Source of the DNA: Stomoxys calcitrans
Lineage: Eukaryota > Arthropoda > Insecta > Diptera > Muscidae
Assembly: GCF_963082655.1 (NCBI RefSeq)
Contig: NC_081555.1
Span: 18,947,196 to 19,011,195, forward strand
Direction of reading: 5' to 3'
DNA length: 64,000 nt
Shown: positions 53,493 through 64,000 of the stretch, piece by piece
Layout: each line of letters starts with the position of its first letter
Numbering within the stretch: the first letter of the stretch is position 1
Translations under genes and position numbers: made by a program
The notes under the pieces: model-generated
Databases searched by the model: none
Seen by the model: the letters and a program-made list of their open reading frames with translations, nothing else
What the model was told of the DNA's origin: nothing

Positions 53493-53598
53493 TCTGTTGT
53501 TGCTGTAGCAGTGAGTTGCACACTGAGGTAGCAGCCCTTGCCGATGAAGGATTCCATCGGGTCAATCCGGTACGTACAACCGGCTGCCATGGGATTGC
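53493..53598 (+). repeat. short interspersed repeat, family C
   Basis: gttgttgctgtagcagtgag, ccgatgaaggattccatcgg, aaccggctgccatgggattg. Confidence 0.7.
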
Positions 53599-53689
53599 CC
53601 ACATCATGAACCGACAGACCCTTAATGTTGGCATGATGGAATATTTTACAAATGATTGGCCCAGAAGCTTCCTGATATGTGTTTATGAT

Positions 53690-54480
53690 GAAATATGAGA
53701 GACTAAATGACCTGCAGACCTTAGGCAGAGAGAGTGGCTTGGCACATACATAGCTCATAGCTTGAGGAGCCTCACGGCATACACTCTTGCCTTCTGCGAC
53801 ATAGCAGGTGATATGCGACATCCCTTAATGAACACCCCGAGGAGTCACATGACATACGGTACTGCCTTCAGCAGCATAGGGGGTGATATGCCGCAGCTCC
53901 TTTAAATCTTGCCGAATAGTCGCATGGCATAATTTAATGGATTCGCCGCCAATACTATCCTTCCCTCTCTTCTTAATACCCCATAATGACGTAAACCGCA
54001 TGGCATTCGGTCCAGCCTTCTGCAGAATAACAGGTAATATGCCGCAGCTTTTAAAAATCCCCTCGAAAAAACGAATGCTATTCGACCCTGTATCCTGCCC
54101 CATTGCGGCTATCATGTCCTTAACCATAGGCAGTTACTGGCGACACCGAAAGCACCGGCCACTTCGGGCCACCAATTACGAATTAGGTTTAATTTTAGGT
54201 AAATATCTGTTTTCTTCATTCACAACATCTTCTTTGTCCATTCACAATTATCCTGTTGCTCAAATTTTCTCGTTTATTTCGATTCGTTGCAACCGACAGC
54301 TTTGCAAAGAGTCGGATGGGACATCTACTCTATCAAGAGTCTATGGGGTGGAGGGCATACCAGCCGCAATGCTGCTGAAGACAGGGCCGAATGGCATGCG
54401 TCTTTTCGAGGGGATTTTTAAAAGCTGTGGCATATCACCTGTTATTCTGCAGAAGGCGGGATAGCAAAGCGTAAACATGT
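53690..54480. repeat. degenerate tandem and inverted repeat region
   Basis: A unit containing ggcatacactcttgccttct / cagcataggtgatatgccgcag recurs three to four times between 53750 and 54080. The segment 54003-54085 recurs inverted at about 54385-54462 (cgaggggatttttaaaagct, gttattctgcagaaggc). A copy of repeat E lies between them. Opposite-strand frames read the same FEGIFKSCGI peptide, which is a consequence of the inversion. Confidence 0.55.
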
Positions 54481-54734
54481 TATGTAAAAATAATTTATAA
54501 TTCAAAACCAAAACAATTACGAAATAGGTTTAATTTTAGTTAATTATCTGGGGCCGAATTACCGCATACCTGATCGAGTGCGCTTTCGTATTGAATGAAA
54601 TTTCATCGGCTGTTTAATAGGTGTTTTACCACTTGTATATTTATACATTTTGATGTCCAAGTTTATATAAATAATGCTTGATTTAAACATTCACGTTATT
54701 AAATTTCAAAAATCAACAATCAACAAAGAGTTAA

Positions 54735-54890
54735 ACAATTCACAATAGAGAGCTTTTGAACGATTTTACTCTCCTTTGTCCATTCACAAGTATACTGTTG
54801 CTTAAATTTTCTCGTTTGGTTCTCGATTCATTGCAACTGGCAGCTTTGCAAAGAGACGGATGGGACATCTACTCTATCAAGAGTCTATAC
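54735..54890. repeat. dispersed repeat E
   Basis: cattcacaagtatactgttg, agctttgcaaagagacgg, catctactctatcaagagtc. Same family as 47390 and 54185. Confidence 0.55.
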
Positions 54891-55076
54891 CCTAAAGAAC
54901 TCGTTTACTCCCTATATCGATTCACAAAAACCTCTTTGCCGCCTCCATCTCGCTCTATAACTTGTTCAAGGACTCGCAGCTTGCACACAGCTTGGTTCTA
55001 TTTGCCCGGCCCGGCATGGGATAGCTGTGAGTACCACAGAGGCTGGAACGATGAGGTTCGATTTGTGTCGTGTTCA

Positions 55077-55413
55077 GTGATGTCACGAGAAGCTTAGCTG
55101 CGAGCTACCGGGGGCGTCCACAGATTGCGGATAGTTGAATGCTCTATACGGAGTAGCTGCAACGGCAGTTGCGGACAATCAGTGGTATCGAGCGGAGAGT
55201 CTCAGTGAGAGGCCGGGCATGGGCTCTTGCACAAATGCTGAGTGCCTATGATGCTCGATATGACAAGGCGGGTTATTGGCGCCTTTAAATAACCAATGGC
55301 CACCCTGTTCCTGCTGCGATCGGTCCTTTGAACCGAAACGAGCTTGCTCATCTATAGGAGCTTGACGAGAATCGCCATCTCCACATGAAAATGTGGCTAC
55401 AACAACAACAACA
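55077..55413 (+). repeat. retroposon-like repeat D with (AAC)n tail
   Basis: It matches 16170-16506 along its length and ends atgaaaatgtggctacaaca with an (ACA)n tail. Confidence 0.65.
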
Positions 55414-55751
55414 ACATTTGCCCTTGTAATCTATCTGCCATAGGCTGAGGGCATATGTTTGAGGGCATTTTCCCCATACCCACTAAACATCATGACTGAC
55501 CAATACGTTCGCTGCCGATTCCAGAACGTTCTTATCTTTACGTGTGAGGTGCTTATGGTTCACAGCTTCGCGTCAGTTCAACTCTAAGCTGACCGGTTTT
55601 AGTTGGTTTTTCTAGAGATCCAGTAAAGTGGATCGTTACCCTATGGTCTCAAAAGGAAATCTTGTCAGATTCTTTTCAGTCCCTAAAAACAGTATCGATG
55701 AGATTTCCCAGAGTTATAGCTGTCACATCTTCTGACCTATTGCAAATGCTA

Positions 55752-56055
55752 ATTTGCCCTTGAACATTCCATTAGGGAACTGGGGCAAACTTCCCACAAA
55801 TCTATGAGTGTTGTCCGATTCAATTTTAAACTCAATGATAAGGGACCTCCTTTTTATAGCCGAGTCCGAACGGCGTGCCGCAGAGCGACACCTCTTGGGG
55901 GAGAAGTTTTTACATGGCAAAGTACCTTACAAAGTCGCCAGCCTTAGGAGGGAATAACCACCGCTGAAAATTTTTCTGATGGTCGTGTCAGAATTCTAAC
56001 CCAGGCGTTCAGTGTCATAGGAGGACATGCGAATCGTTGCGCTACGGAGGCCTCC
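55752..56055 (-). mobile_element. tRNA-derived SINE (family A), decayed
   Basis: Minus strand from ggaggcctccgtagcgcaac to tggaatgttcaagggcaa. The B box is changed to GGTTAGAATTC. Nearly full length. Confidence 0.75.
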
Positions 56056-56296
56056 ACTCTGACTTATTACTAATCTGAAAAGTCAGGAAAAAATTACAAA
56101 TTGGCAGGCCATAATAATTCAGACTTAAATCACAAATTGACTCACCATTTTCGTTGTCGTTTGTACTTCCCAATTTGTTAGTGGTGGCCAATTAAGTTTT
56201 TAGGCATTCCGCGATGGCTATCGCGTATTAGCATGAGTAGTGGCTATTGCTCAGAATTGGGGAATTTGGCCCAGAATTCAAAATAAATAAACCACT

Positions 56297-56419
56297 TAAA
56301 CTCCGTTTACACTGCTCATTTAATCCGGATTTAAGGCTCTCGTCACCTGATTTTATAAAGGGAAAACCGATGATCGAGCCATTAAATCCGGATTTGAAGA
56401 GCAGTGTAAACGAAGTTTT
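56297..56419. mobile_element. palindromic MITE, second copy
   Basis: taaactccgtttacactgct and agcagtgtaaacgaagttt are inverted ends. The interior keeps aatccggatttaaggctctc. Same family as 1692-1814. Confidence 0.75.
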
Positions 56420-56639
56420 AAATTTTGCATTAGTGTTTTATCTTCCCCATTGTGAATGGTGCACGTTCAAATAAAACATTCATGGGGTCATGGTGAATGG
56501 TTAAATATATGTGTGTGTTTTTTTTTTCTTGCACATTCAAGATTTCGGGTATTAAAAATCACTTCTGTTGGTCTTTTTATTTAATTTAATTTTTTAAACA
56601 ACTTAAAAAATTTACCATTCATTTTTCTTCATGTATTTA

Positions 56640-57550
56640 TTTGCCTGCATACCTACATGCTTGTTATACTCGAGGAGAAATTGTTCTCTCTAACGAGATC
56701 ACTGTGAATGGAGGTAGAGAGAAGGGAGCGAGAGCAAAACTGAGAGAGCTATTATGATAATTTCCGTTAGAAGGTTTACCAACATAGTTGCCCGCCGACT
56801 TGTTTTTTGCCGCCAGCTGATATGTACGCTTGTTTCTCACCCAGAGTGTGGATGTATAGATAGATGGATGGATGAATCTGATAAAATAAATTCTAGCACG
56901 CGTTCAGTCTGCGATAAACGGCGAAAGAAAACGAATGCTAAAGCAAATAACGGTAACATACGGTTGGTGAAAAGGTGGAAAAAAAATAATCAAATATGAA
57001 AAAAGAATAGTTTAAAGAAAAAATTAAAAAAAAAATAAAAAACAAAAATAGATAAACAAAAAAAGAAGAAAAAAAGGAAAATTAAGGCATAAAATTTTTT
57101 AAAAATTTAAATTTAGAAAAAGTGCCTAAAAGTTCATTAGTTTAATTTGTGTTTTTTTCTTAAATTTGCAACATTTTTAATTTCAGATATTTCCAACCGA
57201 AAAATATGTGTAATTGAAATAGCGAAAAAGAAATCCTATGACAAAAAGCAAAATCAAAATAAATTATATATGTGTATATTTTCAAATTGTCATACATATT
57301 TAAAAAGCAACAAGAAGAAAAAATGATGTCTTCTTGTTTGTGTGAGTGTGTCTAGAGGGTGCTGTTGTGATTTTTGTTGCCGTTGTTGTTGATTTTAATA
57401 AGTGTCTTATGCAAAATTTAAGTCTGTGCATTTCGAGAAAAGAGAGAAAAAAATTAAAAAAAAAAAATATTAAAATTCACAACGACATTGTTGGCGCTGA
57501 CAAGCATTTAATATATATCAACCAACTAAACAATACAACCAACAAAAGGT
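56640..57550 (+). other. possible noncoding 5' UTR exon of a gene lying to the right
   Basis: The stretch has the low-complexity, A-rich look of long fly 5' UTRs and ends in an acceptable splice donor (aacaaaag then GTAGGTAT at 57550). No start codon with a convincing ORF follows in the window. This is a guess from composition and one splice site only. Confidence 0.25.
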
Positions 57551-57820
57551 AGGTATCGATTTTAAATAATAGATGCTTGTATATTCTAAGATTTTATTGA
57601 AAATCATTTTGTTGTTGTTTTCTCAACTCATAGTGAAACCGTATTTTGGAAATATACTAAATCGATAAGTTTAATAAAATTTTAAAAACAAATTTTTTCC
57701 AAAAACTAATTTTATAAAATTTTTCAGTAGAAAAATATATCATATAAAGTCCAAATGTCATTTTTAAAAATCTTCTTTTAAGACAAAATTTTAATGAAAT
57801 TTTATTTAAAAACAAAATTG

Positions 57821-58440
57821 TCCTCCAAGACAAAGGAATAACGATCTTATACTGTGCTGTGACGCCAGCGCCCATTATGATCTCTGGGGTAGTACGGACA
57901 CAAACCTAAGAGGGGAAAGTGTTCTGGAATATTTTTTGGAGAAAGAGTTGTTTATATATAACACAGGGGTGTATGCCATCTTTGGCATTTTGAAAAGGAA
58001 TGGGTTTTAGATCTGACCTTAGGCGGCATTTAGGGGTACTTTCTCTCTCTCTAGGTGGGTTGTATGAAAGAGGGCAAGCTTAGCAAGCTTTAAAGACAAA
58101 ATTTTCCTCCAAGACAAAGGAATAATGATCTTACACTGTGCTGTGACGCCAGCACCCAATATGATCTCTGGGGTAGTACGGACACAAACCTAAGAGGGGA
58201 AAGTGTCCTGGAGTATATTTTGGAGAAAGAGTTGTTTATATATAACACAGGGGTGTATGCCATCTTTGGCATTTTGAAAAGGAATGCGTTTTAGACCTGA
58301 CCTTAGGCGGCATTTAGGGGTACTTTCTCTCTCTCTCTCTAGGTGGGTTGTATGAAAGAGGGCAAGCTTAGCAAGCTTTAAAGACAAAATTTTCCTCCAA
58401 GACAAAGGAATAACGATTTTATACTGTGCTGTGACGCCAG
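57821..58440. repeat. tandem duplication of about 286 bp (2.2 copies)
   Basis: Units start at 57821, 58105 and 58393 with tcctccaagacaaaggaata. Periods are 284 and 288 bp. The difference equals two extra CT dinucleotides in the CT run. The third copy stops after about 48 bp, at ctgtgacgccagcg. Confidence 0.9.
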
Positions 58441-58705
58441 CGATTGGCAGAAGAATTCATTACGTTCCGGCGCAGATTTGGGGTATGGGACAAAATATGA
58501 CCGAACTGGGATCTCAGGATACTCCGAACGGATGCCAGAAAAGTATTTAATGTGGCGAGTGACAGAGGCAGCAGAGAGCTGTGGGAGGTATATAGGGAGA
58601 AACTAAGGGTTTATAAGAAGAAATTGAGAAGGTCCAAGAGAGAAGGCTTTGTAAGGTTAATAGAGGAGTTGTAGAGTGGCAAAGACACATCGAGGCTTAG
58701 GAAAC
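58441..58705 (+). pseudogene. Jockey-like LINE fragment (linker before RT)
   Basis: The plus strand reads ARKVFNVASDRGSRELWEVY then REKLRVYKKKLRRSKREGF, the Arg/Lys-rich linker between endonuclease and reverse transcriptase, ending in a stop (EEL*). Confidence 0.6.
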
Positions 58706-60000
58706 TGATGGCAAAGGACGCCGTATCCTGACTATCTCAATGTTGTGGTTCCATTTTCTTTATCTGATCGGTTGTACAGGGCGTTTTGGGAGTTGATACC
58801 ATCCATTTCGTTTTATCTCCACTTACTGCCAGAACCATTTTCACTGATTCTCTTTTGATTCTTTCAAAGGCTGTTACTATTTCCGGCGACCTACCTATGA
58901 TGTCGATGTCGTCGTCGACATGTGAGCATGTGTTTTCTTGTGACTAGTGTGCCATATCTATTCACATCTGCATCTCGTATAATCTTTTTCCAGCAGGATA
59001 TTAAGGAGATCACATGATAAGCTGTCCGCTTGTCTGAAACCTCGTTAGGTATTGAATGGCCCGGAGAGATTCTTTCCTATTCTTACTGTGGAACGTGTAT
59101 CAGCAAGTGTCACCTTGCAGAGTCTTATTAATTTTACAGGGATACCAAAACTCAGACAAGGCTTGAAATACCTTTGAACGCAAAGGGGTATCGAAAGCGG
59201 CTTTGTAGTCAACAAAGAAATGGTAGGTGTTGATTTGTCCTTCTCGGGTTTTTGCTAGGATTTCTGGTCTTGGGTGAATTGACCCAGTCTAAAGCCGCAT
59301 TGATAGGGCCCAATTATCTCATTGACTTTAGGTTTTCATCTTTCACGCAGTAAGCTCTAGAGTATCATGTATGCGTTGGGGAGGAAACTTATTCCTCTGT
59401 AGTTGGCACATTTCATCTTGTCTTCTTTCTTGTGTACGGGACATGGTATGCTGAGGTTCCAAGAATCGGGTATGCGTTCTTCTGGCCAGATCGTGCAGAC
59501 AAGCTAATGCATAAGCTTTATCAGCATGTCACCTACGGTCTAAAATAGTTCAGCGGGCAATCCGTCGGCTCCTGTTGCCTTGTTGTTCTTCAGTCGGCTA
59601 GGAGGTAAACATTCTATACCATCATCAGGGATTGGTTCTGCGGTATCCTTTTCGCCGCCATCGTCGGACACTAGCAGCTTGGTAAAATGTTCTTTCCATT
59701 TCCTGATCACACTATCTGTATCAGTTACCAGATTTCCTTCTTTGTCTCTGCAGGAGGATGTGCCTGTACCAAAGCCATCGGTTTGATGTTTGATTCATTG
59801 GTAGAATTTCCGGACTTCATTCTAACTCCTCATTTCGGTCACACTCACGTCTTTCCATTTCCTTCTTTTTTCTGCGGAATAGACGTTTCTCCTCTCCGGA
59901 TACCTCTTCTTCATCTGGCGTTGCTACTGATTGCAGGGTTGCTCTGTATGCCGCAATCTTGGTTTCAGTAGCATCTCGACACTCTTGGTCGTAACGTGGG
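58706..60000 (-). pseudogene. RTE-type retrotransposon, second copy, inverted
   Basis: Homologous to 26.3-27.7 kb on the opposite strand: the minus strand carries the VDDDIDIIGRS remnant of the YADD motif (about 58945-58890), the SVRIGKNL-like region and the RRKKKEMERRE linker. Stops and indels are frequent. Confidence 0.75.
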
Positions 60001-60620
60001 GAAGAAAAATAAGTCATTCGGTGCCAAGTCAGGACTATACGGCGGATGACTCATCAAATCGACGTTTTAACTGTTCATTTTTTTTCGACCAATCGACGCG
60101 AGCCTTTTTTGAGCGGTTAACAAATTGTTTGGAATTCAACGCGAACAAATTTTTTTGACGGTCAAATTTTGAATATATGCTGGTCTCACTAATGCCTAAG
60201 GTTGTCTGAATCTCACGATAGGGCACATGAAGATCTTGTAATATCAGTCGGCGCATAGCATCAATGGTTTTTGGAACAACAACTGATTTTGAACGACCTT
60301 CATGAAAATCATCTTGGACTGAATTACGGCCTCGGTTGAATTCACCATACTATCAATAAACACGGGTCCTTGATGGAGCTTCATAGCCAAAAATTGAATT
60401 AAGTTCATCGATCCACTATTGTTGAGTTAATCCACGACGAAAGATGTAAAAAATAATCGCACGATTTATGTTCACGATTTAATTCCGCTTTTTGAGCGAG
60501 ATGAATCTTTTAAATTACTGTAAACAATACAAACAGCGCTCGTATGTCAAAACGTTCTGAGTATGTATAACCTCAAAAATGTCAAGCTTTACGAAAGAGC
60601 TGTCAGATGGCAGATTGCAT
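60001..60620 (-). pseudogene. mariner transposase N-terminal fragment
   Basis: The minus strand reads GEFNRGRNSVQDDFHEGRSK, then MRRLILQDLHVPYREIQTTL, GISETSIYSKFDRQKN, a helix-turn-helix region of mariner transposases. It joins the RTE relic at about 60000. No catalytic domain or terminal repeats are seen. Confidence 0.6.
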
Positions 60621-60689
60621 CACAAGGGTTGTCCAATCCCGAAATATAAAAGACTACCCTCTACAACCAGATAATGATAATTTCATGAA

Positions 60690-62352
60690 TTTTTTAATTT
60701 CAAGAATTGCGCCCTCTAATGGCTCGAGAAGTCAAGTCCCAAGATCTGTTTATACGGCAATTTAACCTGATATTGAACCGATTTAAACCATATTTATCGC
60801 AGTTGTTGAAAATCATAACAAAATACTTCATGGTAAATTTTAACCAATTCTTATAAGAATTGCGCCCTCTAGTGGCACAAGGAATCAAGATCCAAGATCG
60901 GTTTATATGGCAGCTATATCAGGTTATGAACCGATTTAATCCATACTTAGCACTATAATTGGAAGTCATAACTAAACATTTCATGCTAAATTCCACCCAA
61001 ATCGGATAAGAAGTGCGCCCTCTAGCGGCTCTAGAAGTCAAGACCCAAGATTGGTTTATGTGGCAGCTATATCAGGTTATGAACCGATTTAAACCATACT
61101 TAGCACTGTAATTGGAAGTGATACCAAAACGCAACGTGCAAAATTTTAGCCAAATCAGATAAAATTGCGCCCTCTGATGGCTCAAGAAGTCATGATCCAA
61201 GATCGGAATATATGGCAGCTATATTAGGTCATGGGCCGATTTGGACCATACTTTGCACAGTTGTTGGAAGTCATTGCAAAATACTCAATGCAAAATTTCA
61301 GCCTTATCAGATAAGAGTTGCGCCCTCTATTGGCTCAAGAAGTCAAGATCCAAGATCGGCATATATAGCAGCTTAACCAGGTTATCAACCGATTTAAACC
61401 ATACTTAGCACTGTAATTGGTAGTCATAACGAAACATTTCATGCTAAATTGCAACCAAATCCAATAAGAATTGCGCCCTCTATTGGCTCAAGAAGTCAAG
61501 ATCCAAGATCGGTATATATGGTAGCTTTATCAGGTTATGGACCTATGTAAACCATACTTAGCACATTTGTTGGAAGTCATAACAAAACATTTCATTCTAA
61601 AATGCAGCTAAATCGGATAAGAATTGCGCCCTCTAGCGGCTCAAGAAGTCATGACCCAAGATTGGTTTATGTGGCAGTTATATCAGGTCATGAATCGATT
61701 TGGACCATACTTTGCACAGTTATTGGAAGTGATACCAAAACGTAACGTGCAAAATTTCAGCTAAATCGAATGAGAATTGCGCCCTCTATTGGCTCAAGAA
61801 GTAAAGATCCAAGATGGGTTTATATGACAGCTATATCAAAACATGGACCGATTTGAACCATACTTAGGGCAGTTGTTGAAAGTTATACCAAACACACAAC
61901 ATGCTAAATTTAAGTCAAATCGGATGAAAAGTGCGCCCTCTATAGGCTCAAGAAGTCAAGACCCCAGATCGGTTTGTATGGCAGCTATATCAAAACATGA
62001 ACCGATTTGGCCCATTTACAATCCCATCTGACCTACACTAATAAGAAATATTTTTGCAAAATTTCAAGCGCCTAGCTTAACTCCTTCGAAAGTTAGCGTG
62101 CTTGCGACAGACGGACGGACGGACAGAAGGACGGACTTGGCTAGATCGACTTAAAATGTCATGACGATCAGGAATATATATGCATTATGGGGTCTTAGAT
62201 GCATATTTCGAGGTGTTACAAACGGAATGACTAGATCAATATACCCTCATCCTATGGTTTGTTTAATTGGCTATGACAGAATATTTCTTCCACTAGCCGA
62301 ACGTAGAATAGCGTTCCAAGCGCCTCGATCTTCTGGTGGTGGGTATAAAAAT
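60690..62352 (+). repeat. hairpin-ended repeat, copy j, longest module array
   Basis: About eight modules of roughly 150 bp, each with tgcgccctctattggctcaa, gaagtcaagatccaagatcg and aaccatacttagcac. The tail runs gacagacggacggacgga, gttacaaacggaatgacta, ataccctcatcctatgg, then an insertion of about 75 bp, then ggtggtgggtataaaaa. The left end is not clear. Confidence 0.75.
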
Positions 62353-63530
62353 AAAAATAAAATAAAATGGGAGAGTAATCACCATTCGTGAAATTTCATG
62401 ATTTCATGCTTCTTCAAATTTTCCAGTGTTTAATCGATTTAGCACACTTTGAAAATAAGCCCCTAATCATCATACAATATGCCCCCAATATAAACTCAAT
62501 GTTGTTGGCATACTCGTACACCTCTAAGAAAATAAGAAAAATGTCAAACATGTTGTTAGTGAATTTATTATAAATTTTAATTAACAATAACATGGCACAA
62601 GATTTATGTAAATCAATGTTAAGTGTGTTCCTAGTAGTTTATATTTTAGTCAAAAGCCCATTCATTTAACCATCCATCCTGACTAGTCACGGCATATTTT
62701 CCAGCAGCTCCATTAAAAACAAAAAAAGTAAGTAAATGTCAAATCACTAGTCTGTCCGTCCCTCTAACGGTGCAGCACCTCTATTTCATACTTTACCCGC
62801 TCAGACAGCGCTCTCATTGCCTTGCATAGGGTTAAATTGAATAACGACATTTTAATCATAATCATCTCCTTGCTACAGAGAATCATACTATCTCCCCCCC
62901 CACCCCCACCCACCCCATACAGCTAAGACTAAATCGTCAAAGTCGTTGTAGTTGTCGTCGTTGTCATGTCTCGTGTCTCTCATAGTCTTCTTAAATATTA
63001 TCCAAGAGTCTTGATGACATTTATGGGTCTTTCAGTAGTAGTTAGCACAATGATTAGAGTTTATTAAAAGTTATTAGGGGAAATTAAAAATTCAAAGCAG
63101 ATGTTGAGGAGCAAAAACCAGAAAATCACAACATGCCGGCATAAAATACATGCATAGATGGGTGGCTGTATGGTTTAAGATTTTTTTTTTTTTTTTTGGT
63201 GAGACGAGAATTGGAAGGAAAGTGATCAACCATAGGCGCTGATCTTGTGATTGAAATTATTTAGTAAAAATTTTAATAAATTTTATGTGGACATATTTTT
63301 CGACCAAGAAAGACACGAGAATAGCAAACCATGAAAATTTCAAAAACAAAATTTTTTCAACAAAATTTGTGAATACCGGTGTAATTGTTTTGAAAAAAAT
63401 TTTTAAAATTTTGAATTTTGTGTCATCGATTAGGGAGAGATAAAGGAAAGTTCACTGAGGAGAATCTTGAATTCCTTAACGGTGAAAGGGCTGGGTGAGA
63501 CGTCCAACCCAAGGAAGATGAAACTGCTAT
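62353..63530. other. spacer with no supported gene
   Basis: Unique-looking sequence with a C-rich run at about 62896-62920 and a T run at 63181-63198. No coding similarity. Confidence 0.4.
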
Positions 63531-63536
63531 ACTCAT

Positions 63537-64000
63537 ATATACAAAATACTGGAATTTAAAGTGTCATCTCGGATTGGGGTTGCCCTGTCACAATCGTAGG
63601 TATCTGCATTTTGTTTAAAGCCACGCAGAAATCAACGTCGGTTGAAGCAATGGGAATGAAAACAAGTACGGGCTCATACAATAGTATGGTTGCCCAAAAA
63701 GTAATTGCGGATTTTTCATATAGTCGGCGTTGACAAATTTTTTTCACAGCTTGTGACTGTAATTGCATTCTTTCTTCTGTCAGTTATCAGCTGTTACTTT
63801 TAGCTTGCTTTAGAAAAAAAGTGTAAAAAAAGTATATTTGATTAAAGTTCATTCTAAGTTTTATTAAAAATGCATTTATTTTCTTTTAAAAAATCCGCAA
63901 TTACTTTTTGGGCAACACAATATATACAAAATACTGGAATTTGAACTGCCATCTCTGATTGGGGTTGCACTGGCACAATCGTAGGTACCTGAATTTTGAT
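63537..64000. repeat. direct repeats of about 80 bp, 385 bp apart, around a MITE
   Basis: acaaaatactggaattt, gattggggttgc and cacaatcgtaggta occur at 63541-63612 and again at 63926-64000, where the window ends. It is possibly part of a longer tandem array to the right. Confidence 0.75.
63687..63920. mobile_element. MITE, TTGGGTTGCCC family, inverted copy
   Basis: 234 bp flanked by TA (63685-63686, 63921-63922), ends TGGTTGCCCAAAAAGT and the inverted GGGCAACACAA. Its interior is the reverse complement of the copy at 28219. Confidence 0.85.

Noticed and set aside
53210..53698. Frame of 162 codons at 53.2-53.7 kb
   Set aside because: It runs through a family C repeat and has no recognisable domain.
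54756..55097. Frame of 113 codons at 54.8-55.1 kb
   Set aside because: It spans repeat E and the start of repeat D, so it is a by-product of repeat sequence.
56754..56999. Frame of 81 codons beginning MIISVRRF
   Set aside because: No similarity and strongly Lys/Asn-biased by A-rich DNA. It is more likely UTR or spacer.

Overview
This is a window of nuclear DNA from a higher fly (Diptera). The proteins are plainly dipteran and metazoan, introns are spliced with GT-AG borders, and the spacer DNA is packed with short interspersed elements, miniature transposons, mariner relics, non-LTR retrotransposon debris and a hairpin-ended repeat. I associate that mixture from memory with calyptrate flies of the house-fly/stable-fly group (Muscidae). 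The species cannot be fixed from the sequence alone.

Layout. A last exon of an unidentified gene lies at 60-242 (+). About 5 kb of repeats follow. PIP4K (5429-6643, +, one coding exon) and Cfp1/CXXC1 (8703-6975, -, three exons) converge tail to tail. A repeat island (9.06-10.15 kb) holds two tRNA-like SINE copies, one of them split by a foldback mariner. RMND5, a CTLH E3 ligase subunit (10651-12086, +, three exons), converges on the 3' end of Polr3A, the largest subunit of RNA polymerase III. Polr3A runs on the minus strand from 44266 to 12495 in ten exons that I could join in frame into 1377 codons. Its fourth intron is about 22.8 kb. It carries two possible nested genes, a dUTPase-like ORF that has lost its catalytic motifs (23405-23022, -) and a secreted chymotrypsin-like serine protease (31241-32099, +). 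It also holds an RTE-type retrotransposon, many hairpin-ended repeats, a 2.7 kb minisatellite made of palindromic units, and a 160 bp copy of Polr3A exon 2. Head to head with Polr3A, 1.3 kb away, is Pdha, the pyruvate dehydrogenase E1 alpha subunit (45567-50755, +, five exons, 399 aa). From 51 kb to the end I find only repeats, retrotransposon relics, one possible 5' UTR exon (about 56.7-57.55 kb) and tandem duplications.

The genes are housekeeping genes of unrelated pathways: phosphoinositide signalling, H3K4 methylation targeting, ubiquitin ligation, Pol III transcription and entry of pyruvate into the TCA cycle. They do not form a functional cluster. I see no new multigene system. The observations most worth following up are the catalytically dead dUTPase-like ORF, the internal exon copy in Polr3A, the in-frame optional intron of Pdha, the palindromic minisatellite, and several mobile element families whose borders can be read to the base (9-bp, 14-bp and TA target duplications).
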